Shown: positions 23,216-36,360, counted from the first letter of the stretch. The stretch is DNA of 64,000 nt from Torreya grandis (GCA_037957365.1 JARHVA010006310.1:820001-884000); one strand, 5' to 3'. Notes: generated from the letters alone by a model not told the origin. Program-made: numbers and translations.

Positions 23216-25190
23216 TATAATATTAGTTTGTCTTGAGAGTGTATTATTCTGAGGATGAGGTTAGGCTAAAATAAGCTTGGGTGAAAAATAATAGAGCTTC
23301 CAAACTATCCACTTATTAGCTTCAAATGACTTCAAATAATGAATAACACAAAGACATCCAATCCTTTCAAGGAAATGGTGAATTAAGCCATCTAAAAATG
23401 GCAAGCATAGATACTACAATAATTCACCAAAATTATCCAATAAATTTTGATAGAAAATTCTAGGTCCTCATCTGCACCCCCACATCCTTTTAGTGCCCCA
23501 ACACCCTTCAAGGTTCAGGTGAATTTTGATATCCCTACATTTAAAGGCAAAATCAATGCTGATGTAGTAAAAAAATTGGTTAGATCAATTGTATTCCTAT
23601 TTTTATGTAAATAAATTCACCGATAAAGAAATGATTATTTTTGCTCTTTTGAAAGCATCATTGACTGCCAAAAATTAATGAGAACTGTACAAGAAGAAAT
23701 TCAGTATATATGATATTGACCTTGAGGTGGAACCTACCTAGGATGATTTCATAGAAGCTATAAAAGAAGAATACTAACTCATTAGAGCATATGATGATCT
23801 GTATATAGAGTGATAACAACTTCACCAAGGTAAGAAATAGTCTGTTTAAGATTATACTGATATTTTTCATTCTCTATCTACGAAATTGGGCATCTAAAGT
23901 GAGAAATATAAGGTTCTCAAATATCATGGCGAACTACAGTGGTATATATGGGGAGAGATAAACTCTTTAATGTAGAAACCCTTGGTGAGGCATACAAGTT
24001 CATGATAAATATTAAGCAGAAGTATGAAAGAATAAATATGAAGAGTCAGCCTTCAAATAGCAAAGTGACAAAGAAGGTCAAACATGAGACTAAAATTAAA
24101 AGAAAAAAAGAAGAGAAGACTAGAAAATAGTGTGATTACCACAAATTTAAAATTCATTCCAAATAAGAATGTTGATCCATCAATGATCCATCAAGTCCCT
24201 ACTTTCTGAGTCAAAATCTTCAACATATATTACTCTACCTTATACACACCCTATAGTCAAAGAGGATGAAGAAGAGATTGTATATATTGAGCCCAATGCC
24301 ATCATTGATTTATCACAGACCATGAGGACAAGCCATAAAACAAGGAAAGGTTGTTTCACTCTAAGTTATGGGTAAAAGGTAAGTCTATACATTTCATTCT
24401 TGATAGTAGGAGTCAAAAAAATTTAATCTCTATTAATGTTGTAAAAATCTTAAATTTGTCCATGAAGCCTCACCCAAAGCCATATAGTATTGGATGGTTG
24501 AGTCTAGAGAGAAACCTCCATGTCACCCACCAATGTCTTCTCTCATATGTAATAAAACCTTTCTAAAATTAGGTTTTATGTGATGTGGTCAATCTGGATG
24601 TTTGTGATGTACTCTTTGGTCAATCATTTATGGATAATCAACATGGAATTTATGAATCAAGAACTTGAAGGATCACCTTCACTCTTAGAACATGGAACTA
24701 CAATGTACCAAAAGTACCACATTTTATATCTATCTCCCTGATTAGTGCCAAAAAATTGTTCTCATGGTGGTCAAGAAATAGAAGTTTGAAAGGGTTGATG
24801 TTGTAACCCTGACTACATAAACAACAAAATAATAGAAGTAAATAGATACCAAGGTAAATAAGTTTACATCCTTCCATCCATAGACTAATGGTTAGATAGA
24901 AATGGTGAATAATTAGGCCCTACATAACTCCATAAAACACAGCTCTACAAAGCACAATCTATTCCAAGTATGCATCGAAAATAAAATCAAAACATAACTA
25001 TCACACTTGATAAAAAATCTTGGTGAAATGGGGACCATTTCTTCTCAAGGAGGGAGGAATGATCTGAGCAACATTTCACGGGATAATTTAGGTGACGTTT
25101 CTATCCCAATTGGTGGCAAAACTTTTGGGAGCCATAACTTTTACACCATAGCTCTGTTTGACTCCCCGTTTAAACCGTTGAAAAGCTAAG
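23216..25190 (+). pseudogene. Array unit 3: leader, gag-protease-integrase scrap
   Basis: The best-preserved gag C-terminal part of the array: RDKLFNVETLGEAYKFMINI and QKYERINMKSQPSNSKVTKK (23939-24130), followed by protease FHSKLWVKGKSIHFILDSRS, in which the active-site Gly is read as Arg (DSR), so the protease would be inactive. The tail WLSLERNLHVTHQCLLSYVI matches the other units, and the integrase scrap and terminal stretch (ALFDSPFKPLKS, ending at 25189) are collinear. The shared absence of RT shows the deletion predates the triplication. Confidence 0.8.
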
Positions 25191-25524
25191 AATGAGGGAA
25201 ACACTGTGAGATGGCATAGATCTTTGCTCAATGGGTTTTTACCCCACAAAACCAAATAAAAGTGCCCCAAATTTTAATTTTAGTAGTGTAGTATAAAAAT
25301 AATAACTTTCTAAAAATAGTAATTCTTCGAATTTTGTATTGTTATGAATCATGAATGAAGATGTAATCTAAAAAAAAATCAGACATCTCTTCCCAGAGAT
25401 AAGCATATGTTGTATCTACAATTTTGATCAATAAAACATCTCTTCTTAGAGATAACATTATTAAAATTGTGTTGTTCTTATTTATTGAATTATCTTTCAA
25501 CCAAATCTTCTAAGTTTTAGATCA
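25191..25524 (+). repeat. LTR-like spacer ending the array
   Basis: Homologous to the two other spacers but with an internal deletion of ~80-90 bp near 25355. It ends TTTTAGATCATT and then changes abruptly to minus-strand copia integrase sequence. No primer-binding-like site follows, as expected of a 3' LTR. Confidence 0.65.
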
Positions 25525-27015
25525 TTACCATTATCTTTCTATGCAATGAATATAATCCTATAAAGTTTAGATGCCCAAATCTCAAGTGCCATAACCAAGA
25601 TTGAGTCTTGTATGAAGATTTTAAAGATGTTTTAACAATTGCTTACAATCTTTGAGGTTCTAAAAATAGTTCACTTTGAATCTTAACAGGAAACATTTTA
25701 TTCCTTGGCCACCTAACTTTTGCAATTAGTTTATTGCTAGGTTTTTTGTCCAAACTTATACATTCACCATTCTCAAAGTATATACTATACCATTTTTACC
25801 CTAGTTGACCAATGGTTATGAGATTGTGTTACAATCCATAAACATAGTATACATCGGGGATATTCTTCTTTTTATCTTGTTTTATTCTTTTATTAATTGA
25901 TCCTTTCCCCATGACTAATACTTAGGTATCACTCCCTAACTTCACTTTTGATTTTACATAATCTTCCATTATTGCAAAAAACTCTTTACTTACATCATGT
26001 GATTTCTATATCCATTATCTAAAAACCATACTTCATTTAAACTCTCTTGTGCAACATTACATGTTATCAGCATTATTTTTTGTTCACTAGTCTTAGGTTA
26101 ATTTTCATTTGTAAAATTTGTCTTTTGTTTATTCATATTATATTGTTTTTTCCTACATTCAGATACAAAATTCTCAAATATTTTACAATAATGACATTGG
26201 ATGCTAGATTTATCATGTCTTTCTCCTTGATGATAGATATGAAAATTGTTGTTGTCTCTTCCTCTTGTTAGTGTGAAAGATATATGCGGGGTTGATGTTG
26301 ATCTTCTATTTTCAAATTGCATAGATTGTCTTCATCTTGGTGAAAGATTACCTCTACCTCAAATGTTATTTGATCTCCTTCTTGTTCTACTAACTAAAAG
26401 TTGAGTTTTAAATACATTTTCCAAAAAAGATGCCCCTGAATGGTTTAACCTCTACTCATGTGATAGAAGTGACCCCATTAATTCATCAACTGATAGCTCA
26501 GTTAAATCCTTAAATTCCTTAATAGCCACTACCATTGAATCAAATTTTTCTAGTAAACTTTTAAAAATATTGTTTACAACCGTCTAGTCTTCCATACTTT
26601 CACCATGAGCCCTTATTTGATTTACAATCCCCATGACATGTAAAAAATGAGTCTATACTGTTAAATTATTTCATATGAAGATTCTAAAAATCTCTTCTAA
26701 GTATTTATATTTTTTTAGTTTTAACTTTCCTTGTACCTTGGTATGTTATTTCCAGAGTTTTCCATACTTGTTTTGACCTTGTCATAGCTAGAACCTTAGA
26801 AAAAATCAATGACTCCATTTCTTGTTGAATGAAGAACAATATCTTTACATATTTATTTTTCTTTTCCTTCAAAAGAAGTCCTTCTCTGCATGAGAGAGGG
26901 CTTGGAATATTTATTGGTTTGATGGTTGAGGAAATCCATTTTCCACTTAGTCCTAAATATCTTGAGAGCAAAACATGAATTTTATCTTAATGTTCCAACA
27001 GTCATAGTTTTCCAT
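25525..27015 (-). pseudogene. Ty1/copia fragment C3: gag, protease, start of integrase
   Basis: The minus-strand reading starts MENYDCWNIKIKFM at 27015. The gag part includes SKVLAMTRSKQVWKTLEITY and QGTRKVKTKKI (26705-26971). A zinc-knuckle remnant CHYCKIFENFVSEC lies near 26165-26206, with the His of CX2CX4HX4C read as Asn. Protease follows as VWFLDNGYRNHMMSKEFF (DNG in place of DSG), and the integrase start has LWHLRFGHLNFIGLYSLH (two His of the HHCC motif) before the fragment is cut off at ~25528 by the gypsy array. RT is missing. A primer-binding-like TTGGTATTGCC on the minus strand at 27066-27076 may mark its LTR end. Confidence 0.78.
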
Positions 27016-30000
27016 TTTACCTTATGAGGAAAATAGATTATATGAACAAAGCTGACTCCATTCAAGGCAATACCAAAATAAAGCACAAATCTAGACTGAT
27101 AATCTTTATATTATAATCTCTATATTCTAATGTCTAGAGAGACAATCATGTATATAATCCAGTTTTATTGAACTTTACTGCTCTTACACATTCATTTATT
27201 ATTGTTTACAAAACTAAAAACATAGTATATGACTTCATTTTTACAAAATAGAGTATTAGTTTTTATTCGCCTGAAAGTCTCTAAAAGCGACTAGAAAGAG
27301 AGAATAAAAGCAATAAATGTAGTAGATGTAGTTTGAATACAATTCAAGATAGACATTCAAAATATATTTAAATATAAACTAACATGGTAGTGGGGATTAG
27401 ATATTGGCTGAGTTGGATTCCACGTCCCCAAACAAATCAATGGTAACTAGTTTACCATAAATTAGCAAATATTTATTGTAATTCTTGTGAATATAATTAT
27501 TGCATAAGAATTCTACAACTTTATAATGTTTGGAGTAAAAAAGGGGTTGGACAGAGAAGGGTTGATTATGAAACTCAGAACACTGTAGGAACATGACTTG
27601 GCTTCTTTTGATTCTATGTGGCTCATTTAATAGTGTCATGAAGGCTAGTATCCCTGGCTAGAGATCCAGTCCACACTCATCCTGAGTAGTATTTTATTAC
27701 AGTGATCTTCAATGTTGGCAATGCTTTACCTTTTGATAGGTTGATCATCATTCAAATCCATGTCAAATAGGTAGTAAACTCGATTTCTTTCTTCTTTAAT
27801 GTGTAAGGTAAGGCTTTAACCAATTCATATGTGTTGGATTGATAAATAAATTATTTTTCAAGAGGTGTTTAAGTATGGTAGATATATCTAAATGAGGCAG
27901 TTTGGAGGTATAGATTGCAAAGAGTCATGTTGAACTGTGCATTCTATAATTTAGTAAAATTTGATAGCTTTGTCCACCGATAACACAATCCTTTGAATAG
28001 GAAGGACAATTTTATCACATGATGGTATTGTGATAATAGAGGAAGATATTGAAGGGACAAGATGGCACTTTGTCTTCAAAATCCTGAAGGGTAATAATAA
28101 TAAGAGGTATTAAATTTAGTACTTAAATTAGATACTTTTATTGTGATTCAAGATGGATTATGTAGCTCAAAAAATCCAAATAGATTTTCATAAGGGGTTA
28201 CATAGGGTACTTAAGTAAACACTTAGAAGGCTAAGAGGCTCAGAGATGCTATAGGCTACTTGATATTTATAGAGGCTATTCAATTTATCATCTTGCATCA
28301 ATCTATAGACATACTTGTAAACTAGGTTAAGGATATCATGATTAAGTGCACAAAAGATGTACGTATCTCTAACAGGGATAACCATAATAAAGAAAGTAGT
28401 AGGGGAGTGACATTCAATACTTAAAGAAAGATAAAGTAAACTATTTGAACAAGATAACACTACCAAGCATGAAATGCATTTCAGAAGCATGCAACACTAT
28501 TAATTGAAATACAATTTTATAAAGGAAATGATGTTTTCAACAATGAGAGAGATAGGGAGAGCATATGATTTCAGAAACCTAAGTTAATGTGTTTTTTCTA
28601 ATGAAACTATCTCTACCATGTGAATGACTAAGGGAATGCCATTTGAGTCAATCAAACTAAGCTATTTGAACACAAGAGAATATATCAAGCAATACAATGA
28701 TCCAAAACCAAGCATTCTTATGCAATGAAGGACATTTTTGAGAGGAATGATGTGTTTATGTTTATGAGAATGCTTTAACTTCAAAAATTACTCTAAAACA
28801 TGTTTAAAATGAGCTAAACTAGAATGCAAATAATAAACCTAGCACATATACTACACTACTATAATGGAGTTTCACTTTGCATAATAAAATGCCCTCAAAT
28901 CAAGCTCAAAAATATTATGCAGATGTTTTACCAACCAAGAATCTAGGTTTTAGATAGCAACGGAGGAAGATAGGGTTGTAGTGTAGAACTAGGTCCAAAC
29001 CAATGTCCAAATAGCAAGGAAGAGGTGAAGTGATAACTTACAAGGATGTAAGATCCCAATCTAGGTGCACAAATCAAGTGCTATGAAACTTGTAGAAGCT
29101 AGGAGAAAGCCATAATGAAGCATGAACAACTAGAAGCAATAATAGATTCTCCAAATCAGTATGCAACTGTATGTGGGATCCTCTATTTCCAAGTGAGCTC
29201 AAAAGCACAAAGAATGAGTCAAGAGAGATTCAAGAAGGTGTGAAAGCCAAGATAAAGAATAAGAATCAAGGATAAGGAGTAAAATGAATGAACTGGAGTG
29301 ATATAGGGCATCCCCAATTGGCCAAAGACCAAAAATTATCCATTTTTATATGTTAGGCAATAAATAGGGGCCAAAAAGACACATTTTGGCTGGGCTACAT
29401 CCAAGGCCATATCTTAGGGGGTAACATGCAGCTTAAGCCATGGGTTCCCCCATAAGCTATGGCTTAGGTCAAATTCCAATCCCAAGTGGTCAACAAGGCT
29501 CTAGAAGGGCTATGGGAGGCATCTAAAGGGTCTATTAGCTAGCAAAAATGCCAAGGAGGTGTAAGGAATGTATATGACGTAAGAAAGTATCTATGAAAGT
29601 GACAAATATCTCAAATAAGGTCACCTAGGTTGGTAGTCTTCACATGAGGTAATATATAATCATAGGGAGGAGTAGGGTCATGAGAAGTATAATTACATAT
29701 TCCCCCAAGGTATAAGCAAATGGTGTTCAAATGAACAAGGAGTGTTGTGTAGTACCTAGAAGCCAAACAAATGCAAAGAAAAATAATAAATGAAATGACA
29801 AAAGAAAAAATAACTGACACTTACTAGATAAGGATGGTGGCAGAAGAAATTGATAGCATGATCCATGTCTGAGAGTAAAATGTTGTATAAACCAAATCCA
29901 GCTCCAGTTCTAGCCCCTAGTATAAATGATATGAGTCATATCAAATAAAATCATAAAATCTAGAATGATATTAACTAGATATTCATCTAAAGTGTTCTCC

Positions 30001-30100
30001 TTATGAGGGATATGGATGACCTAAACATTTTTTAGTGCCCAAAATTATACTGTAGTAATTAGGCCCTTATTTATATCAATTTTTACATCCTTAGCCCAAC
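27016..30100. other. No gene recognised
   Basis: AT-rich sequence with only short open stretches (up to 100 codons, 28188-28490 minus) that show no known domain. 27080-27400 could be LTR sequence of the copia fragment C3 (a TATA-like GTATATAATCC lies near 27148), and a TATA-like AATAAATAGGGG near 29350 hints at another LTR, but I found no second copy in the window to test either. Confidence 0.4.
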
Positions 30101-33100
30101 TTATGTCTCCAAGTGTTCCTTTGGAAAGTCAAGTTCATGTAAAAATTGGCAGTCCTAATCTAGATTTTGCCTTTCCCTTATACTTTTTTGGAGCTTTTAC
30201 ATGAACACAATGTCTAAAATAAATAGGTCTTCAGGCTTTTTGTCTTGGATAAAAAGTCTTAAGACTTATTTTCATCAGACATTTTATACACTACAAAAGT
30301 TTTGAAGGAATTCAATGTCTTGTCTATTTTAGGCTAAGTGTTTAACAAAAGTCCCAAAGGAAATCATTTGTTTCAAAAAAGATTTGATGTCTTATTTGTT
30401 TCAATTTTTTTGTCTGCACAAAAAACCTGAAGGGTCATTTCCTTCGGGTATTTTATCTAAACAAAAATCCCAAAGGGCTATTTTATTTGTTTTGGGTCAT
30501 TTGTTTTAGATTTTTTTATCTACAATGGAAGGTCTGAAGGGCACTTGCCTTTCAGGCATTTTTCTCCCACAAAAATCTTGAAAGAATTGAAGGACTTATT
30601 TACTTCAACCAAAGTACCTTTAAAAATCTTGAAGGGTCTTTCTGCCTTTCCAAAAATTTTGAAGGATTATATCCTTCAAACATTTTTCCCTTGAAAAATT
30701 CTCGAAGGGTATTTACAAAAAGTTTGAAGGATAATTTTGGATGGTGAAGGACACTTGCAAAATCCCTTAAGGGCATTTTTAGAGGATTCAGAAGACACTT
30801 TCAGAATGTTCAAAAGGCATTTTAAGGAAATCTAAGGGCCATTTCAGAAAATTGAAGGGCATTTCTATAGGGCAAGTGCCCTTGACAAAATTTTCAAAGG
30901 GTGTGTTCAAAAGGCTTGAAATTTACTTTAGGTAAAGTTGTTGTGGAGTAGAGATCCATTTCCTTCAGACATTTTTTCTAAGAAAAAATTCTAAAAGAAT
31001 TGTATTCTTTAGGAAACCATGTTTAATTTCTATGGGGAAATTATTTTAAACAAACTACTCAAAAGAATTATCCCAATGAAGACACAAGGATCGAAGTCTC
31101 AATTCTTTAAAAAAAATTGCAAGAGACTATTTTCTTTGGATAAATTATTTTAGACAAAGTGTCTGAAACAATTGTTCTGACAAAGGTGAAAATCCAAAGG
31201 CCGAAGACTCAAATCTTATGGGAAAAGTATAGAGTCAAATTATTTGGGAAAATTATCTTAGACATTTTGTTTAAAATAATTGTCCTGACAGAATGCCCAA
31301 AAGAATTGTTGTCGGATAATTATGTCGAAGAAGAGCTCAAAAGTAGAAGTGCTGAGGATAAAAAATGTTGAAGATAAAAGTGCTAAAGCAAACAAGAATG
31401 CCAAGGACTAGAACAAAATTTATGTGTAATAAAATCCCCAAAGAAATATTTTTGAATTAAAGGAATGGAAATCTCATGGATGTCTTTTAATGGGCATGCA
31501 GACATCAACTTTAAGTTGTAGGGACTAGCCATTGGAGTTCAAATGTTTTTGATAGGCACATAGACATGAACTTTAGATCCTGTGAAGTAGCCATTTGTTT
31601 TCAAATAAGGCAGATCCAATGACATGTGTTTTCTCAAATCAGGATGATCCAATGGTATGAAATCAAAGTTAAAGAGCCAAAGGAATATAGGAATCCCACG
31701 GGGCTACCAAGTGGCATATCCTTGGGGCCAAGAACTAACAATATCCAATGATTCCCCACCCCTCAAATTCTAATCTAATAGAATGCATTTATTTGGTCAA
31801 TTGAGATAGGATGGTATGAGTTCAAAGTCAAAAGGTCAAGCTTGGGGTGCATGATAAATTTTGAGCATGTTCCCATCGATCAAAGGTACGTGGTTAATTA
31901 TAAACCTTCTAATCGATAGGGTGTATTAAGTCATGACTTTTCAACAAAGTTTAGAGTGGATGTAGGACCACCACTTGGCAAGAGTGTGTTAGCCCAATGG
32001 GTCTAATAGAGGTTGATATAAAGACCCTACAAAGCTACCAAATGGTACCATTTTAGCATAAAACATGTTGATCATCCAATGTAATTTTAATCCTTTGATT
32101 GAAATCCAACAACACACATTGATCTGGCCTAGCAAAATCAATAGTATGACCCAAGATATACTTTTTAAAGGGCTTAGATTACATAAGGAAATAACAGGTG
32201 TCTGATTTAAGGTTAAACTTGATGGCTATTCCATGGACATGGCAATGAGTTGATGTATAGAGGAAAATCCATGAACTATTCTATAGAGGAATATTTATAA
32301 TCATGATCACAGATCATTCTCTATTTTATGTCATAATTGGATCAGCTCCTGAGCCATCATTTTAGGTAATGGGTTTTCCTTGGCATGCACTAAGAATAAA
32401 TATCCTATCTAGAATTTCTCATGATTTTTAGTTGAGTAATAGGAAATTATTTCTAAATAAGTTTCACATGAGGACAAAATATGTTTGCCTTTTCAAATGA
32501 TTTTTTTCCTCTAGCTATGCAAGTCAATGATCAAGGGGATCTTCAGGTAGTTTCTAGTCAAGACAAAATCTATTTGTCTCCTCAAGTGAATATCCTCTTA
32601 CCAATATCATGTGAAAGGCATTTTTCAGCCAAAAGATCAAATGATATGCTCCAAGTGGTTGTGAATCCTCATCATTCCTTACAAAGGTAGTTGCAACAAT
32701 GATTTTTTCATTACAAGTGGATGAAGATGTTAAGCATGGCATGGAATATTTTCTAGTTGGAAGTATCTTGGTAGACTTGAAGGCTTGTTACGTAATTTTG
32801 TAGGTTGTGACCCATGGTTCCAGATTCAAAAATATATAAATATGAGCCTTGTCTTCTATTTTAGGATATTGTTGGTTGTTGTAGGTTTCATTTTCTCAAA
32901 GTTTAGATTTTATAGAATTTTTTTGGGATTAATTTTTGTGTGTAGATCTTGTCTCCCTTGCTAAGGTGGTTGTATTTATATAACCATTAGTCATCTTTGA
33001 GAGCATGTTTATGTCTCCCTTATCAAAAGAGCAGTCTCACAATGCTTGTCCCCATAACAACTTTTTGAAGTGTTGATGTTTGTGATATTTCTTTTCAAAT

Positions 33101-34470
33101 CACTAAAAAACATTTTTGGTTCTTTATTTGTATCCTATTGATGAAATGCAATAATATGTTTTACAAGTTTTGTTGATCAGATACTTGGGCATGTGTTCAT
33201 TACTGGTTATTATTCTTAGCATGTACTTAGATTATAAATCCCTTTATATAGTTATCTTTGGAAATGCATTTTTGAACACCTTTTAAGGTCACCCTAGGTT
33301 CACAAATTTTGTAGGAGAAATTATTTAAGATTCTAGTTTGAGTGTATATGTCCTAGACTCCCAAGGATCATTTATTGTTTATCATTATCTTTTATTTGAA
33401 GTCTTCTCTGCATATTTTCTAAGGAACATTGTCATGAAATACTATTAGACACCTTACTATTTGGAAACCACAAGCATGCTACCCTCCTTTTTAAAATCAT
33501 CTAACTCTTTCCACCCTTTCCTAACCTATAAATAATACATCCCTTACATACTATTTATATTATTTGTCTTGCAAATGCATAATATCTTACATATTAAAAA
33601 TGCATTTGTATTTTGTGATTTAAATCCCGACATTATAGTCTTAATTTAGTCTCTTTGTTAGTTTAAAATTCCTCAAAATGAAGATAGTAATCACAATTTC
33701 ATCTATCTTTAGTAGCTTGTGTATGACATAAAACATTTGTACATTTTATGTGACAATCCTTCATGGGTAAAGTGTGCAAACCTGGTTATGCTTTGGTCAT
33801 ATTTTTCCCTTGTGCCAAAAATATCCATGGAGATTGAATTTTAAAATCCCTCCATGGAGCAAGATACCCCCTAAGTCCTCTCACCTTGGTTAAGGTAGAG
33901 CCAAAAGTAGTAGGGAGCTAACCATACCCTCTATGGGTGCCTCCCAGTCATTTTCTTAGTCTAGTCTATACATGATGCCAAACCCTTCCCTAGATATGAC
34001 ATTCTAAAAGGTTTTACATCATTGCTTTCCATTTTCCTTCAAGTGTGCAAGGCTAGATTAGAAAGGTGTACAACTAGAAATCAACGCTCTTATGGCACCA
34101 TTATTAGGGATTAAACTAAACTTTTGGTCACTCATGTTTCTAGGAATTATTGTAGAGATTTAGATCCATGATTATTTTATCATGTGAAGTTTTCTGATAT
34201 TACTACATTGATCTGACTATCTTCGCTGTCAACATTGCACACTCCACTAGGGATGTGCTAAGAAGTTTTTAAGGTATGATAATTTGACTTTTGATGACTC
34301 TATTGTAAATAACTATTAACATTACATGCTGGAAGGTGTCTTTTCCATTTTTAACATTATTTTAAAAAATTTAGTGTCTTTGTTTTCTATCTCATTAAGC
34401 TTTATAAATTTTAATTTTAGTTTCTATCACAATAGTTTGTAAACTATTCTATTCTAAAATTTTAATTATA
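30100..34470 (+). repeat. Probable 5' LTR region of gypsy element G2
   Basis: Three facts support this. A gypsy primer-binding-like TGGTGACTCC starts at 34472. A TATA box lies ~940 bp upstream (33527). The stretch 30200-31400 has the same kind of repeated blocks as the U3 of G1 (AGACA..GTCT pairs, GAAGGGCA/TGCCCTT, AGGAATT..TTC), in the orientation expected for a plus-strand element. The start of the LTR is not visible and no 3' copy lies in the window, so the left limit is a guess. Confidence 0.45.
33527..33534 (+). promoter_or_regulatory. Putative TATA box of the G2 LTR
   Basis: CCTATAAATAATAC lies ~940 bp before the primer-binding-like site, similar to the ~790 bp seen between TATA box and LTR end in G1. 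Confidence 0.4.
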
Positions 34471-34471
34471 G

Positions 34472-34481
34472 TGGTGACTCC
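34472..34481 (+). promoter_or_regulatory. Primer-binding-like site of G2
   Basis: TGGTGACTCC equals the G1 middle-LTR site (minus strand 1416-1425), including the one-base change from TGGCGACTCC. It is followed by AACTATATTTTTTGG and, after removal of copia element C2, by the leader at 41130. Confidence 0.65.
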
Positions 34482-34498
34482 AACTATATTTTTTGGTT

Positions 34499-34503
34499 TC
34501 AAG
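34499..34503. repeat. Left target site duplication of C2 (TCAAG)
   Basis: TCAAG directly before the LTR terminus TGATAG; the second copy is at 41125-41129. Confidence 0.88.
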
Positions 34504-34881
34504 TGATAGTAATAAATCAAAATAGGTTGAATCTTGTGCCCACTAAGTGTGGGTCCAAAAGAATTTTATTAATTACCAAAAATAAGTACATGGAAAGGGT
34601 GCATTTACTCTGTTAACCCTTTTACATGAAATAAACATTTATTTATAGGTTTTCACACACACCGGTAAAAACCAACTAACCTATTAAATAACTCTTATGG
34701 GAATTCTACTTGAAAGATGGTTCACATTATTAATTAACACAAACATGAAAACTACCCAAAAGTTAATCTAATTTATGTATCGGGGTGTCTTTATAAAAGA
34801 TGCATGCCCCATTACAATTATTAAATTAATCTAACACAATAAAATCCTAAGCTAATTTAAGACTTTGGATAAGTCCTAAAA
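34504..34881 (-). repeat. C2 3' LTR
   Basis: Begins TGATAGTAATAAATC on the plus strand, ends AGTCCTAAAA (AGTCCTAACA in the other copy). The terminal TG (CA on the plus strand) has been lost by mutation. Confidence 0.92.
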
Positions 34882-34892
34882 AACCCCCCTAT
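34882..34892 (-). other. C2 polypurine tract
   Basis: The minus strand reads ATAGGGGGGTT immediately ahead of the 3' LTR, the position where plus-strand DNA synthesis is primed. Confidence 0.75.
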
Positions 34893-35089
34893 GATCTAAA
34901 GTTAGGTCTTTGGACACATATCAATCATTTTTTTAAAAAATTCAAATTTGATCCTATTTAGGGGTTTTATGAAAATATCAGTTGTCTGATCAATATTAGG
35001 GCAATATATTAGATCAAAAGATTTCCTCACCACCAGCATTCATAGATAATGATATTTTACATCCATATGTTTTTTTTTGACATGAAATA

Positions 35090-36360
35090 CTAGATTCTTG
35101 GACATCTTGATTGCACTTTGATTATCAATGTATAACTATGTAGGAGCAATTTGAGAAACTTGAATATCTTCAATAATACACCATAAGTAAACAATTTCCT
35201 TGAAGCATCCCATGTTGTAATGTACTCTAATTCTACTAATGAATTTTCCATTTTATCTTGCTTCCTACAACACCAAGAAATGGTAGCTAAACCCATATGC
35301 ATAGTGTATCTTATTGTGGACACTTTGTCATCCACGCATTTGCCAAAATCTGCATTATAATACCCAACAAGTTTGAAGTTCTTATTATGGTGGTACTCAA
35401 GACCATATGTTTTCATTCCTTGAAGGTAAAAAATTACTCTTTTTGCTACATGCCAATGAATTTCTCTAGGCTCATGCATAAACCTACACAAAATTCTAAT
35501 TGAAAATGATATATCTGGCCTGGTAGTTATCAAATATATCAAACCTACAACCAATTGTCTATATTTGGTGACATCAAAAAAGGCACTATCATCATCCTTA
35601 GACAATTTTAACTTAATTTCCATGGGAGTGAGGGTAGGTTTGCAATCATTCATGCCAAACCTATCTAATAATTGAGAAATGTACTTAGTTTGTAAAATGA
35701 AAATACTATGCTCTTTCTAAGTTACCTCTATGCCTAGATAGTAGTGAAGAAGTCCAAGATCTATCATCTCAAACCCATCTTTTAGTTCCTTATTCATATA
35801 CTTGTTATGATTTTCATCATTTTATGTGATAAACAAGTCATCAACATAGAGAACAAGAATTACCAAGTCCTTACCTTGCACTCAAAAATAGAGAGTATCA
35901 TCAAATTCACTATGTTAAAAACTAATGTATTTCAAGTATGAATCCATTTTCTCATACCAAGCCCTGGGTGCATGTTTGAGTCCATACAAAGCTTTTATCA
36001 ATTTAAAAAATTTGTGTTCTGCACCCACCTATTCAAAACCCTGAGGTTGTTTCATATATACTTCTTCCTATAAATTACCATTCAAAAAAGCACTTTTAAC
36101 ATCCAACCATTTTTTGTTGCTAAGGCAACTACCATACAAATAATGTGCCATTTGGTAGTTGGTACAAATGTTTCATCATAGTCAATACCTTCTTGTTGCA
36201 CATATCCTTTTGTAACAAGTATTTCTTTATGTTTATTAATGGAGCCATCTGATTTAGACTTAGTCTTATACACCCATTTGCATCCTATGGGTTGAATATG
36301 TGGAGGATCAACCAAAACCCAAGTATTATTATTAAGTATTGCATCATACTCACTTTGCAT
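35090..36360 (-). pseudogene. C2 reverse transcriptase and RNase H
   Basis: RT starts MQSEYDAILNNNTWVLVDPP (36082-36360) followed by IGCKWVYKTKSKSDGSINKH and a GIDYDETFVP segment, the classical copia RT opening. The catalytic VLYVDDLFIT (YVDD) is read near 35830-35860. RNase H (35090-35653) has MNDCKPTLTPM, LVVGLIYLITTRPDISFSI and the core KLVGYYNADFGKC and ISWCCRKQ. The usual SDADW is read NADF, and STAEAEY is read SLVELEY, so catalytic residues are partly changed. Frame changes separate the parts. Confidence 0.9.

Larger units (their letters stand above)
18640..25524 (+). mobile_element. Tandem triplication of an RT-less Ty3/gypsy derivative
   Basis: Three head-to-tail units with a period of ~2351 and ~2363 bp (anchor GAAGCCCTC near 18670 and 21021, degenerate AAGCCATC near 23385). 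Each unit holds gag, protease and a short integrase scrap, then an LTR-like stretch ending TTTTAGATTATTGGTATCAG or a variant, where TGGTATCAG resembles an initiator-Met-tRNA primer-binding site. RT and RNase H are missing from all three, so the same deletion is shared. The first unit has no LTR or full leader upstream. The array ends with a third LTR-like stretch at ~25524, joined to a copia integrase fragment. Confidence 0.82.

Noticed and set aside
27397..28490. Small genes on the minus strand (80 and 100 codons)
   Set aside because: No motif, no start context or neighbour support, and composition like the surrounding AT-rich DNA.
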